A stretch of DNA of 8,633 nucleotides from Bacillota bacterium (GCA_021792885.1 JAJYTV010000063.1:1-8633), one strand, 5' to 3'; positions 1 to 5,988 are shown, counted from the first letter of the stretch. The notes: generated from the sequence alone by a model not told the origin. Numbers and translations: made by a program.

Positions 1-1
1 C

Positions 2-919
2 GACGGCGGCAACACCTACACCCGCGCCATCGCCTTCGGCGCGGACGGGGAACTCGTCGGCGAGGCGCGCTCCGGGCCGTCCAACTGGCAGGCGGTCGGG
101 GTCGACACGGCGGTGCGGATGGTCGCTGCCGCCGCCCGCGAGGCGGCCCGCGGCGGCGAGATCGCGGGCCTCGGAGCCTGCCTCGCCGGCGTCGACTTGC
201 CGGAGGACGAGGAGCGCCTCGCGGCGCCCTTGCGGGATGCCCTCCAGTGCGCGGTGCAGGTGGAGAACGACATCGTCGCGGCGGTGCACGCCGTCCCGGA
301 GGACACCTGCGGCGTCGTGTCGAGCGGCACGGGTGCGGCCGTCGCACTGCGGGCCGATGGTCGCGTGGAGCGCCTGCTGGCGCTGAACGAGTACACCGGT
401 CCGGTCGGAGGGGCGGCCGACATCGTGGCAGATGCCCTGCGCGCTGCGATCCTCGCGGCGCAGGGCGCCGCGCCACCGACCGTGCTCTCGCAGGAGATCC
501 CGCGCGCGTTCGGTCTCGAAGACCACATCGCGCTCGCGCGGGCGACCCAGTCCCAGGAGATGCCGGGCTGGCAGGTCGCGCTGCTCGTCGCACCGCTCTG
601 CGCGCAGGCCGCGGCGGCCGGAGACGCGGTCGCGGCGGGGATCTTCGCGGCGCAGGGCAGGGCGCTCGGGGAGACGAGCGGGCGCTTCTTCGCCGCCCGC
701 GGCCTTGCGGGTGACGGGCTCGTGGCACTGCACGGAAGCCTCCTGCGCGAAGGGCCGCCGGCGTACCGGGCGGCCTTGGAGGAGGGGCTGCGGGCGCATC
801 TCCCCGCCGTCCGCACGACGGCCGACGGCCTTTCCGCGGCGCAAGGCGCCGCGCTCTTCGCCGCGCGCCGCTTCGGCGTCCCGGTCGCTGCGCTCAGAGG
901 GATTGCAGGGGAGAATTGA
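2..919 (+). CDS. BadF/BadG/BcrA/BcrD-family ATPase (N-acetylglucosamine kinase-like), 5' partial
   Basis: The reading frame is open from base 2 and ends at TGA 917-919, giving 305 visible residues. Only a short N-terminal piece is missing, because the first visible residues, DGGNTYTRA, are the phosphate-1 loop of the ASKHA (sugar kinase/Hsp70/actin) fold. Other family motifs are the phosphate-2-like VENDIVAAV (about residue 88 of the visible part), SSGTGAAVA (about 106) and an adenosine-like LVALHGSLLREG near the C terminus. The middle segment TGPVGGAADI, then PPTVL and FGL, resembles kinase-like members that carry a GDWGGG-type motif; here that motif reads GPVGGA, with no Asp at that place. 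Family members phosphorylate amino sugars such as GlcNAc, or act as activators of radical dehydratases. With no dehydratase gene in view, a cytosolic sugar kinase is the likelier role. The substrate cannot be read from the sequence. The last 26 nt overlap the convergent acetyltransferase gene. Confidence 0.82.
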   Translation, partial: DGGNTYTRAIAFGADGELVGEARSGPSNWQAVGVDTAVRMVAAAAREAARGGEIAGLGACLAGVDLPEDEERLAAPLRDALQCAVQVENDIVAAVHAVPEDTCGVVSSGTGAAVALRADGRVERLLALNEYTGPVGGAADIVADALRAAILAAQGAAPPTVLSQEIPRAFGLEDHIALARATQSQEMPGWQVALLVAPLCAQAAAAGDAVAAGIFAAQGRALGETSGRFFAARGLAGDGLVALHGSLLREGPPAYRAALEEGLRAHLPAVRTTADGLSAAQGAALFAARRFGVPVAALRGIAGEN

Positions 920-1430
920 TCTCGTAGCGTACGGCAGGGTGCTTCGTGCCATCCCGCGCGGTGTAGAGAAACTCGTCCGCGCGATGCATGCCGCACTTCT
1001 CCATCACCCGGATCGAGGCACGGTTTCCCGTCAGCGCCGCCGCCTCGACGACGGGCGCACCGAGCTGCGCGAAGGCGTAGTCGATCAGGGCGCGCGACAT
1101 CTCGGTCGCGTAGCCCTGGCCCCACGCGTCGCGGCGCAGCCGGTAGCCGAGATCGAGGCGGTCCGGCGCCCCGCGCGACGGGCGCAGGTGAAACCAGCCG
1201 ACGAAGCGGTTCGTCGCCCGCTCGATCGCGGCGAAGAAACCGAGGCGCCCGCCGTTGCTGCGGTATTGGTCCTGGTAGTCGGCGATGCGCTGGGCGTAGT
1301 CGGAAAGGCTCTCCTGGACGTTCAGCGTGTAGCGCACCACCTCCGGGTCGCCGTTGAGCGTCCAGAGCGCCTCGGCATCTTCTGCGCGAAATTCCCGAAG
1401 GTACAGGCGCGGGCTCTCGGGCAGTGTCAC
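894..1430 (-). CDS. GNAT acetyltransferase, RimJ/RimL-like
   Basis: This 178-aa protein has the length and layout of RimJ/RimL-type N-acetyltransferases, which move an acetyl group from acetyl-CoA to an N-terminal amine or a small amine. It opens with the typical RLYLREFRAEDAEAL. The acetyl-CoA-binding motif A is RDAWGQGYATE (residues 100-110), and NRASIRVMEKCGM (136-148) is the conserved helix that follows. The start is GTG at 1428-1430, which overlaps the response-regulator stop in a GTGA junction. That 4-nt overlap indicates translational coupling and makes this the last gene of the cluster. The stop TGA at 894-896 lies inside the convergent BadF-like gene. Its position suggests it is produced along with the stress-response system, perhaps to modify a protein or antibiotic. 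The substrate is unknown. Confidence 0.85.
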   Translation of the reverse strand: MTLPESPRLYLREFRAEDAEALWTLNGDPEVVRYTLNVQESLSDYAQRIADYQDQYRSNGGRLGFFAAIERATNRFVGWFHLRPSRGAPDRLDLGYRLRRDAWGQGYATEMSRALIDYAFAQLGAPVVEAAALTGNRASIRVMEKCGMHRADEFLYTARDGTKHPAVRYEINSPLQSL

Positions 1431-2038
1431 GCCCGCCCGCTCCGGCGCTGCAGGGCGTAGATCGCGAGCTGGGTACGGTCCGAGAGCGAGAGCTTCTGCA
1501 GAAGGTTCGAGATGTGTGCTTTCACGGTGCGCACCGTGATCCCCAGGCGCGCGGCGATCTCGGCGTTCGCGAGACCCTCCGCCACGAGGTGCAGGACCTC
1601 TTGCTCGCGCGCGCTCAGCGCGTCGGGCGCCGGAGTGCGCAGCGCCTGCAGCGCGATGGGGTCCAGCACCTGCTGACCGCGCGCCACGGCCAGGATCGCC
1701 TGCACGACGCCCTCGGCCGAGGCGGACTTCAGGAGGTAGCCGTCGGCGCCGGCGGAGAGCGCCGGCTGGACGAGGTCGCCGTCGCTGTAGCTCGTCAAGA
1801 GGAGAACGCGCGTCGCGGGGGACGCTGCCTTGATCGCCTGCGTCGCGCCGACGCCGTCCATGCCCGGCATGATCAGGTCGACGAGGGCGACGTCCGGTCG
1901 CATGCTGCGGCACAGCGGCACTGCCTCCTCGCCGGAGGCCGCCTCCCCGACGACCTCTACCTCACCCGTCGTTCCGAGCAGCGCAGCGAGGCCTTGGCGC
2001 ACCACCGCGTGATCATCGACCAGCACGACGCGCAACAA
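1427..2038 (-). CDS. NarL/FixJ-family response regulator (LiaR/VraR-like)
   Basis: This 203-aa cytosolic regulator has a receiver domain (about 1-120) followed by a LuxR-type helix-turn-helix (about 140-200). Receiver residues are visible: the acidic pair D8-D9, the phospho-acceptor D54 in ALVDLIMPGMDG, T82 in LLTSYSD and K104 in YLLKS. The DNA-binding part shows LSAREQEVLHLVAEGLANAEIA and VRTVKAHISNLLQKL, the GerE/LuxR signature. It should be phosphorylated by the kinase encoded directly upstream and then activate transcription, possibly of its own operon. The start is TTG at 2036-2038, followed by a second TTG codon. An AGGAGG site inside the end of the kinase gene sits 9 nt before the first TTG, and the kinase stop is 4 nt away, so translation is probably coupled. 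The stop overlaps the acetyltransferase start. Confidence 0.93.
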   Translation of the reverse strand: MLRVVLVDDHAVVRQGLAALLGTTGEVEVVGEAASGEEAVPLCRSMRPDVALVDLIMPGMDGVGATQAIKAASPATRVLLLTSYSDGDLVQPALSAGADGYLLKSASAEGVVQAILAVARGQQVLDPIALQALRTPAPDALSAREQEVLHLVAEGLANAEIAARLGITVRTVKAHISNLLQKLSLSDRTQLAIYALQRRSGRA

Positions 2039-2042
2039 AGGA

Positions 2043-3143
2043 TCAGTCCTCCTTCTCGGGCGGCGTCACGTTGCGCAGGCGCACCTGGACGCTGCATCCC
2101 TGGCCGGGGGCGCTGTGCACCGCGAGGCGGGCGCCGATCTCGGCGGCGCGCTCGCGCATGCTGCGCAAGCCGAAGTGCGCAGCGACCCCCTGAACGTCGA
2201 ATCCGGTGCCGTCGTCCTCGACCGTGAGGTCGCAGGCGGTCTCCTGCAGCGCGAGCCGCACCGTGAGGCGCTTCGGCTTGCCGTGGCGCAGTGCGTTCGA
2301 GACGGCCTCCTGGGCGATGCGGAAGAGCGCGTCCTCGATGCCGGAGGGCAGGTCGGTCGCGCCGTGCACCTCGAGACGCGCCTCGACCCCGTAGCGCTCG
2401 CGCGCCTCGTCGACCAGGCCCTCGAGGGCGAGGGAGAGACTCTGCTCGCCAAGCTCCACAGGGCGAAGCGCGCGGATCAGGCTGCGCATGGTCGCCTGCG
2501 CGCGGCGCGCACCCTCCTCGGCGGACTGCAGCGCGCGCCGCACGTCGTCCTTGTCGGGGGGCAGTTGGGCGCGGGCGGCGCCCACCATCATCGCGAGCGC
2601 GAAGAGTTCCTGGCTGACGGTGTCGTGCAGCTCGCGCGCGAGGCGCTGGCGCTCCTCGAGCGCTGCGGCCTGGGCGGCGCGCGGGGCAAGCTGGGAGCGC
2701 TCCTCCGCGAGGCGGCGCAGCGCGTCGACCTGCTGGCCGATCGCCTCGGCCATGTCGTTCAGCTGCCGCATCAGGTAACGCAGCTCGCCGGGGCCCTCGC
2801 CGTCGAGCCGCGCTTCGAAGCGGCCGCGGGCCAAGAGGGCGGCGTAGAGCGTCGTCTCCCGCAGATCGCGCTTCAGCGGGCGGCCGAGGATATAGCCGGC
2901 GGCGGCGCCGATGACGGCCCCAAAGCCAGCAGCGAGGAATGTGAGGTAGGCGGGTCCATGCAAGAGCAGCGCCGTCGCGACCGCAGTAACCGCGCCGATC
3001 AGCAGGCCATAGCCGGCAAGCTGCCAGTCGAGGCCGATCAGGTGCGCCGCTGGACCCGTCGGCCGGTCAGGGCGCCCCTCCTGCGCAGACGCGCGCGGTC
3101 CCGCCTCGTTGGGAACCGCGAGGCGCCCGTCGTCGGCTGTCAC
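2043..3143 (-). CDS. NarL-class sensor histidine kinase (LiaS/VraS-like)
   Basis: This 366-aa membrane kinase starts with a polar N-terminal tail (about 1-38). Two close hydrophobic segments follow (about 43-61 and 64-86) with almost no extracytoplasmic loop, the intramembrane-sensing layout of LiaS/VraS kinases. A HAMP-like/coiled linker (about 87-160) leads to a HisKA_3 domain with the phosphorylated His in LARELHDTVSQEL (H173). The HATPase domain shows the N box QEAVSNALRHG (N283), the G1 box EDDGTGFD (D311) and the G2 region FGLRSMRERA (324-333). All catalytic motifs look intact. The start is GTG at 3141-3143, 2 nt after the LiaF-like stop, without a strong ribosome site, so it probably depends on coupled translation. 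Like LiaS, it may be held inactive by the LiaF-like protein until the envelope is stressed; this is inferred from gene order. Confidence 0.92.
   Translation of the reverse strand: MTADDGRLAVPNEAGPRASAQEGRPDRPTGPAAHLIGLDWQLAGYGLLIGAVTAVATALLLHGPAYLTFLAAGFGAVIGAAAGYILGRPLKRDLRETTLYAALLARGRFEARLDGEGPGELRYLMRQLNDMAEAIGQQVDALRRLAEERSQLAPRAAQAAALEERQRLARELHDTVSQELFALAMMVGAARAQLPPDKDDVRRALQSAEEGARRAQATMRSLIRALRPVELGEQSLSLALEGLVDEARERYGVEARLEVHGATDLPSGIEDALFRIAQEAVSNALRHGKPKRLTVRLALQETACDLTVEDDGTGFDVQGVAAHFGLRSMRERAAEIGARLAVHSAPGQGCSVQVRLRNVTPPEKED
2048..2053 (-). promoter_or_regulatory. Ribosome binding site that fixes the TTG start of the response regulator
   Basis: On the minus strand, AAGGAGG lies at 2054-2048 within the last codons of the kinase gene. 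There are 9 nt between it and TTG 2038-2036. No ATG or GTG lies in frame at a suitable distance. The next TTG codon (2035-2033) would give a longer 12-nt spacing. The site therefore supports a TTG start and a 203-aa product. Confidence 0.7.
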
Positions 3144-3145
3144 GG

Positions 3146-3940
3146 CTAAAACTGCTGGACGGTGATGTCACCGACCATCAGGTGGGCGAAAATGCGCACC
3201 TTGCGGGTCGCGTCCTCGTAGCCAGGCGTTTCGTAGTGCAGGCGCCGCCCGAACCCGTCCGCGTGGCGGCCGAAGACGCTCAACTCCCCCACCGATACTT
3301 CAGCGTCGATCGCGATCGGCAGGTCCTGCGGCACGAGGATCGTGATGTCGCCGATCAGGAGGCTCACGTCGAAAGGCGTCTCGCCGTCTGGGATCTGCTC
3401 CTGCGAGAGGTCGAGGCGGATGTCGCCGATCAGGTGGCCCTCGCTGCGCGCGCGGTGGCGCCGGAAGACTTCGTCGCCGTCGAAGCTGATCGACACGTCG
3501 CCAGCGCCGAAGCGGCGCCGCCAGTTGCGGGAACTGAAGAAGAGCCCAGGGCCGCGCAGGACCTCGAAGCCGAGGCCCAGCACGACAACCGCCCAGAAGA
3601 TCGTCCAGGCTTGGAGGTGGGCGATGTGCAGGTTGCTGACGAGCAGCACGCCGAACAGCATCGCGACGATCAGATTGCCGAAGAGGTCGCGCCCGCCGCG
3701 GAAGAGGCTGGCGACGAGGCCGATCAGTCCCCACAGCACGAACGGAGCAGGCCACCACGTGTCGATCAGCTGGCCGACAGGCAGCGAGTTCAGGCCGAAC
3801 CCGTGCAATGCCAGAAGCACGCCCCAGGCAAGCAGCAGGAGCCCTCCGAGCAGCCGAAAGCTGTAGCTTTGGAAGCGAAGCAGGCCTCTCACCCTCCTGC
3901 GGCGGCGCGCGCTGCTGCCGACGTCGACTGTATTACGCAT
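3146..3940 (-). CDS. LiaF-like membrane protein (cell wall-active antibiotic response family)
   Basis: This 264-aa protein begins with a basic cytosolic segment (ARRRRRVRG). About four hydrophobic membrane segments follow (roughly 30-50, 64-80, 87-104 and 111-128). A beta-rich C-terminal domain (about 145-264) is built of repeats ending in IGDI or VGDI (LIGDIRLDLS, LIGDITILVP, VGELSVFG, MVGDITVQQF). That repeat pattern is typical of LiaF/VraT proteins, which restrain a LiaS-type kinase in unstressed cells. The genes for such a kinase and its regulator follow immediately, 2 nt downstream, completing the F-S-R order. The start ATG at 3938-3940 has a modest AGGTG site 8 nt upstream. It overlaps the end of the 63-aa gene in an ATGCGTAA junction. 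A possible extra promoter for this gene lies within the small gene. Confidence 0.88.
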   Translation of the reverse strand: MRNTVDVGSSARRRRRVRGLLRFQSYSFRLLGGLLLLAWGVLLALHGFGLNSLPVGQLIDTWWPAPFVLWGLIGLVASLFRGGRDLFGNLIVAMLFGVLLVSNLHIAHLQAWTIFWAVVVLGLGFEVLRGPGLFFSSRNWRRRFGAGDVSISFDGDEVFRRHRARSEGHLIGDIRLDLSQEQIPDGETPFDVSLLIGDITILVPQDLPIAIDAEVSVGELSVFGRHADGFGRRLHYETPGYEDATRKVRIFAHLMVGDITVQQF

Positions 3941-4124
3941 GGCCGATGCACCTATCCGGCATCATAGCATGCCATCCTTCGAGCTTGGCGGCTTCCCGCC
4001 AGCGCACCATGCCCTCCCCGATCCCGTGCTGCGGCCGGGCCCGCTCGAACTCGCGGCAAAGCGCGGCCAGCGGCGAGTGGACGGGTTGCGGCACCTTGAT
4101 CTGATGGTACAGGTATTCGTACAT
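3933..4124 (-). CDS. Unrecognised 63-aa protein, first gene of the LiaFSR-like cluster
   Basis: I do not recognise this protein. It begins MYEYLYHQIKVPQPVHSPL and ends in a histidine- and cysteine-containing tail (MMPDRCIGHA). It has no signal peptide or membrane segment and is predicted to be a small soluble protein with a charged central helix (ALCREFERAR). Several things support a real gene. An AGGGGG ribosome site lies 8 nt before the ATG. About four-fifths of its codons end in G or C, as in neighbouring genes. The amino-acid mix is normal, with Tyr, Trp, Met and His, rather than the Arg/Pro/Ala-rich mix of non-coding frames here. The stop overlaps the LiaF-like start in ATGCGTAA, which suggests translational coupling. 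It could be an accessory factor of the envelope-stress system, but that is inferred only from position. Confidence 0.68.
   Translation of the reverse strand: MYEYLYHQIKVPQPVHSPLAALCREFERARPQHGIGEGMVRWREAAKLEGWHAMMPDRCIGHA
3961..3966 (-). promoter_or_regulatory. Possible internal extended -10 promoter element ahead of the LiaF-like gene
   Basis: On the minus strand TGCTATGAT is an extended -10 element (TG-n-TATGAT, one mismatch to TATAAT). It lies inside the 63-aa gene and would start transcription about 14 nt before the LiaF-like ATG. No good -35 hexamer is seen 16-18 nt upstream. It may be a secondary promoter or chance. Confidence 0.3.
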
Positions 4125-4143
4125 CGCGCAGTCCCCCTGTCGC

Positions 4144-4169
4144 TCGAGAGGACATCTGCTGTCCCTCGA
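4144..4169. repeat. Bulged 10-bp inverted repeat in the leader of the LiaFSR-like cluster
   Basis: TCGAG-A-GGACA (4144-4154) pairs with TGTCCCTCGA (4160-4169) around a 5-nt loop TCTGC. There are ten base pairs and one unpaired A. It lies 19 nt upstream of the ATG of the 63-aa gene. No T tract follows on either strand, so it is a poor intrinsic terminator. It could be an RNA hairpin in the 5' leader or a dyad operator, for example for the cluster's own response regulator. Confidence 0.5.
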
Positions 4170-4241
4170 CCCGAGCGTAGCGCGGGCGGGTTGCGCGGGG
4201 ATTGCCCGGCGGGACAACCGATCGATCGTACTCAAGGACAG

Positions 4242-4270
4242 TTCCGCGCGGCGGCCGCGCAGGCGCGGAA
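4242..4270 (-). terminator. Terminator-like hairpin after the dioxygenase gene
   Basis: TTCCGCGC (4242-4249) and GCGCGGAA (4263-4270) form a perfect 8-bp stem with a 13-nt loop, beginning 5 nt after the dioxygenase stop codon. The loop-side sequence can also form CCGCGC/GCGCGG, so two structures compete. The downstream minus-strand sequence has only scattered T residues. Termination may therefore be inefficient or factor-dependent. Confidence 0.42.
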
Positions 4271-4275
4271 GGCGC

Positions 4276-5088
4276 CTAGGGCGCGGCGGCGAAGCCGGCG
4301 CCGAGCATGCCGAAGTAGCTCGGACGCGCGTAGCAGGCGTGGCGCGGGGACGCCTTCTTTCCGAGCGCGCCGGCGAGGACGGCGAGCTGCCAGGGTGCGT
4401 CCGCCTTCGCCGCCGCGAGTAGCGCGGGTGGAAGCGCGACGAGCGTCGCGAGATCACCGGACGCGATGGCTTCCTGCACGGCCGCATCGTAGGCCGCGGC
4501 TGCGGGATCGTATCCGTAGGGGCCGTCTTCGGCGTGCGCGTGCGCGAGGTCGGCGCTCGCCACGAGGGCGAACCTGCGGTCTGAGAGCGCCTCGCACAGG
4601 GACGCTCCGAAGCGGTGGAGGGGGACGAGGCCGAGGTCGCGGGGCGGCCCCAAGACGGCGACGGGCACTGAAACCTCCCCCGGGGCGATGAAGTGCAGCG
4701 GCACGAGACTGCCCCAATCGAGCGGCAGGCACGAGAGATCGCTGTTCTCGGCCGTCGCGTAGCCGCAGAGCGCGGGAGGCAGTCCGGCGCCTGCGGCGGC
4801 GGACGCGATCGTGCGGTTCGCCGCCCGGTCGACGTGGGCGCGCGCGTGCACCGTGCCGACCGGTCCGGAGAGATCGCCTGCGAGGTATGCGCTGTCCGCG
4901 ATCGCCAGGTGTCCCGGCACGCGCAGATGGTGCGGCGAGCAGACGACGAGCAGATCCGGAGCGGCAGCGCGAATCTCTGCCCCGATCTCCTCTAGGCTGG
5001 CCTGCAGGGCGGTGAGCGCGGGGTGCGGCGGGTGGATGGGAAGGAGTTCGTCGCCGTGCGGGATGATCGCAGCGTATACGAGGGACAT
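4276..5088 (-). CDS. Class III extradiol ring-cleavage dioxygenase / MEMO-like protein (LigB superfamily)
   Basis: This 270-aa protein has the length of LigB-type catalytic subunits, which use a non-haem Fe(II) to open catechol-like rings. Family features are IIPHGDEL (H11), VVCSPHHLR (H53-H54), the turn LDWGSLVPLHF (123-133), SADLAHAH (178-185), and the C-terminal WQLAVLAGAL and YFGMLGAG. Two features look unusual from family memory. The DHG expected in the central turn reads DWG (124-126). The Glu ligand expected shortly before the final Trp-containing helix is not evident; D230 is the nearest acidic residue. So activity is uncertain, and a MEMO-like non-enzymatic role is possible. The start chosen is ATG 5086-5088 because the family begins just before the first metal His; the ribosome site there (GGGTGA) is weak. 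It is divergent from the DUF302-repressor pair. Confidence 0.8.
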   Translation of the reverse strand: MSLVYAAIIPHGDELLPIHPPHPALTALQASLEEIGAEIRAAAPDLLVVCSPHHLRVPGHLAIADSAYLAGDLSGPVGTVHARAHVDRAANRTIASAAAGAGLPPALCGYATAENSDLSCLPLDWGSLVPLHFIAPGEVSVPVAVLGPPRDLGLVPLHRFGASLCEALSDRRFALVASADLAHAHAEDGPYGYDPAAAAYDAAVQEAIASGDLATLVALPPALLAAAKADAPWQLAVLAGALGKKASPRHACYARPSYFGMLGAGFAAAP

Positions 5089-5141
5089 GACATCACCCGC
5101 CGCCCTCTTCCACCCGACGGGCGTCGCTCCCTGCCGCGTCC

Positions 5142-5171
5142 TTGACGCTGAGGGCGCGTGCCGAATAGCAT
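5142..5171 (+). promoter_or_regulatory. Sigma-70-type promoter for the DUF302-repressor pair
   Basis: The -35 element TTGACG (5142-5147) is separated by 18 nt from the -10 element TAGCAT (5166-5171). Transcription would start near 5178, giving a leader of about 65 nt before the DUF302 ATG. The -10 element overlaps the CsoR-like dyad next to it, a layout suited to repression by occlusion. Confidence 0.6.
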
Positions 5172-5186
5172 ACAGTGTGGGGTATG
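5169..5186. promoter_or_regulatory. CsoR-like operator overlapping the promoter
   Basis: CATAC and GTATG form a 5-bp inverted repeat with an 8-nt spacer. The core, ATACAGTGTGGGGTAT at 5170-5185, has the ATAC...GGGGTAT arrangement of known CsoR operators; the right half matches best, and the left half lacks the mirrored C run. A CsoR-family gene is the second gene of the transcript, so this is most likely its own operator. It covers the 3' end of the -10 element and the start site. Confidence 0.6.
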
Positions 5187-5242
5187 TGCCCGCGAAGGGT
5201 TTCAGGCAGCGCGAGAAACACATGATGCAGGGGGAGTTCCCA

Positions 5243-5638
5243 ATGTCGTTCACGTATCATCAGGAGTCCAGCAAGAGCCCCGCAGACGCAGTCGCCGCGC
5301 TGGAGGGCGCGCTCGCGTCGAAGCGCTTCAGCGTGCTCTGGCACCTCGACATGTCGGGGACGCTTGCCAGCAAGGGATTCCCCGACCACGGTGAGACGCA
5401 CATCCTCGAGGTGTGCAACGCGGCGCGCGCCGACGAGGCGCTGCGGCTCGAGCCCGAGATCGCCTACCTGCTGCCCTGCAAGATGCTGGTCCGCGCCCGT
5501 GCAGGCGGCAGCGAGGTCGGACTTCTCCTGCCGTCCGCACTCGTCGCCATGGCGGGGGAAGGCGCGCCGGAGCTCACGGCCTTCGCGGCTGAAGTGGAGG
5601 AGGATCTGCGTGCCGTCGTCGACGAGGCTGCCCGCTGA
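5243..5638 (+). CDS. DUF302 domain protein
   Basis: This 131-aa soluble protein belongs to the DUF302 family, whose biochemical role is not established. Family landmarks are the THILEVCNA segment (52-60, C58) and the YLLPCKMLV segment (75-83, C79). The two cysteines could bind metal or sulfur, which would fit the CsoR-family repressor encoded next, but this is inference. The start ATG 5243-5245 has a strong GGGGGAG site 6 nt upstream. In-frame ATG codons slightly upstream (5222 and 5225) have poorer ribosome sites. Its end overlaps the repressor gene by 29 nt, and the ribosome site of that gene lies within its coding sequence, so the two are expressed together from the promoter at 5142-5171. 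No signal peptide or membrane segment is seen. Confidence 0.85.
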   Translation: MSFTYHQESSKSPADAVAALEGALASKRFSVLWHLDMSGTLASKGFPDHGETHILEVCNAARADEALRLEPEIAYLLPCKMLVRARAGGSEVGLLLPSALVAMAGEGAPELTAFAAEVEEDLRAVVDEAAR

Positions 5639-5903
5639 GGGACACTATCTCGACCCCGTCCAGCGCAAGGCGCTCGTGGCACGAATGCGCCGCATCCAGG
5701 GCCAGGCGCGGGCCGTCGAACGGATGATCGCGGAAGAGGACACCTGCGAGCGCGTGCTGCACCAGATCGCCGCGATGCGCGGCGCCCTGAGCCGCGTCGG
5801 CGCGGAACTCGTCGCCTGCCAGGTCGCGCAGCAGATCGGCGGCATGCCGGAAGCCGACGCTCGCAAGACGCTGTCCTACTGGATGACACGGATCGGACTC
5901 TGA
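5610..5903 (+). CDS. CsoR/RcnR/FrmR-family transcriptional repressor with atypical ligand residues
   Basis: This 97-aa all-helical repressor is recognised by RMRRIQGQARAVERMI (25-40), CERVLHQIAAMRGAL (46-60) and the following helix. Family members form tetramers that release DNA on binding Cu(I), Ni/Co, formaldehyde or persulfide. Aligned by eye to mycobacterial and Bacillus CsoR, the first ligand Cys is kept (C46). The positions of the ligand His and second Cys are Q71 and Q75. An extra Cys (C70) lies one residue before the usual His position. H12 sits ahead of the first helix, near where RcnR has its N-terminal His ligand. The sensed signal therefore cannot be assigned. The start is GTG 5610-5612, with AGGAGG at 5598-5603, 6 nt upstream, inside the DUF302 gene. 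The operator at 5169-5186 suggests autorepression. The stop is followed 15 nt later by a strong hairpin. Confidence 0.9.
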   Translation: MPSSTRLPAEGHYLDPVQRKALVARMRRIQGQARAVERMIAEEDTCERVLHQIAAMRGALSRVGAELVACQVAQQIGGMPEADARKTLSYWMTRIGL

Positions 5904-5918
5904 GAAGATGAGATCGCG

Positions 5919-5945
5919 AGGGCGGGGCGCTGTGCGCCCCGCCCT
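5919..5945. terminator. Strong hairpin between convergent repressor and FTR1 genes
   Basis: AGGGCGGGGCGC (5919-5930) and GCGCCCCGCCCT (5934-5945) form a perfect 12-bp, very G+C-rich stem around a 3-nt loop. It begins 15 nt after the repressor stop and lies 43 nt beyond the FTR1 stop on the other strand. Only a weak T-containing tail (GCCTGTGTTC) follows on the plus strand, and none follows on the minus strand. It probably ends or insulates both transcripts. Confidence 0.7.
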
Positions 5946-5988
5946 GCCTGTGTTCGAAACGCGGGTCAACAGCCCCGAGATGTGCTCC

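Noticed and set aside
894..1913. Longer version (339 residues) of the acetyltransferase
   Set aside because: The extra N-terminal part lies in the wrong frame of the response-regulator gene and is Arg/Pro-rich. The family begins at the GTG 1428-1430.
2115..3149. Long open frame on the plus strand (344 codons) opposite the histidine kinase
   Set aside because: It is an antisense shadow caused by high G+C. The minus strand encodes intact kinase motifs over the same bases.
3933..4487. Longer version (184 residues) of the 63-aa protein
   Set aside because: The added N-terminal part is Arg/Pro/Ser-rich noise overlapping the end of the dioxygenase gene and two hairpins. The ATG at 4122-4124 has a clear ribosome site.
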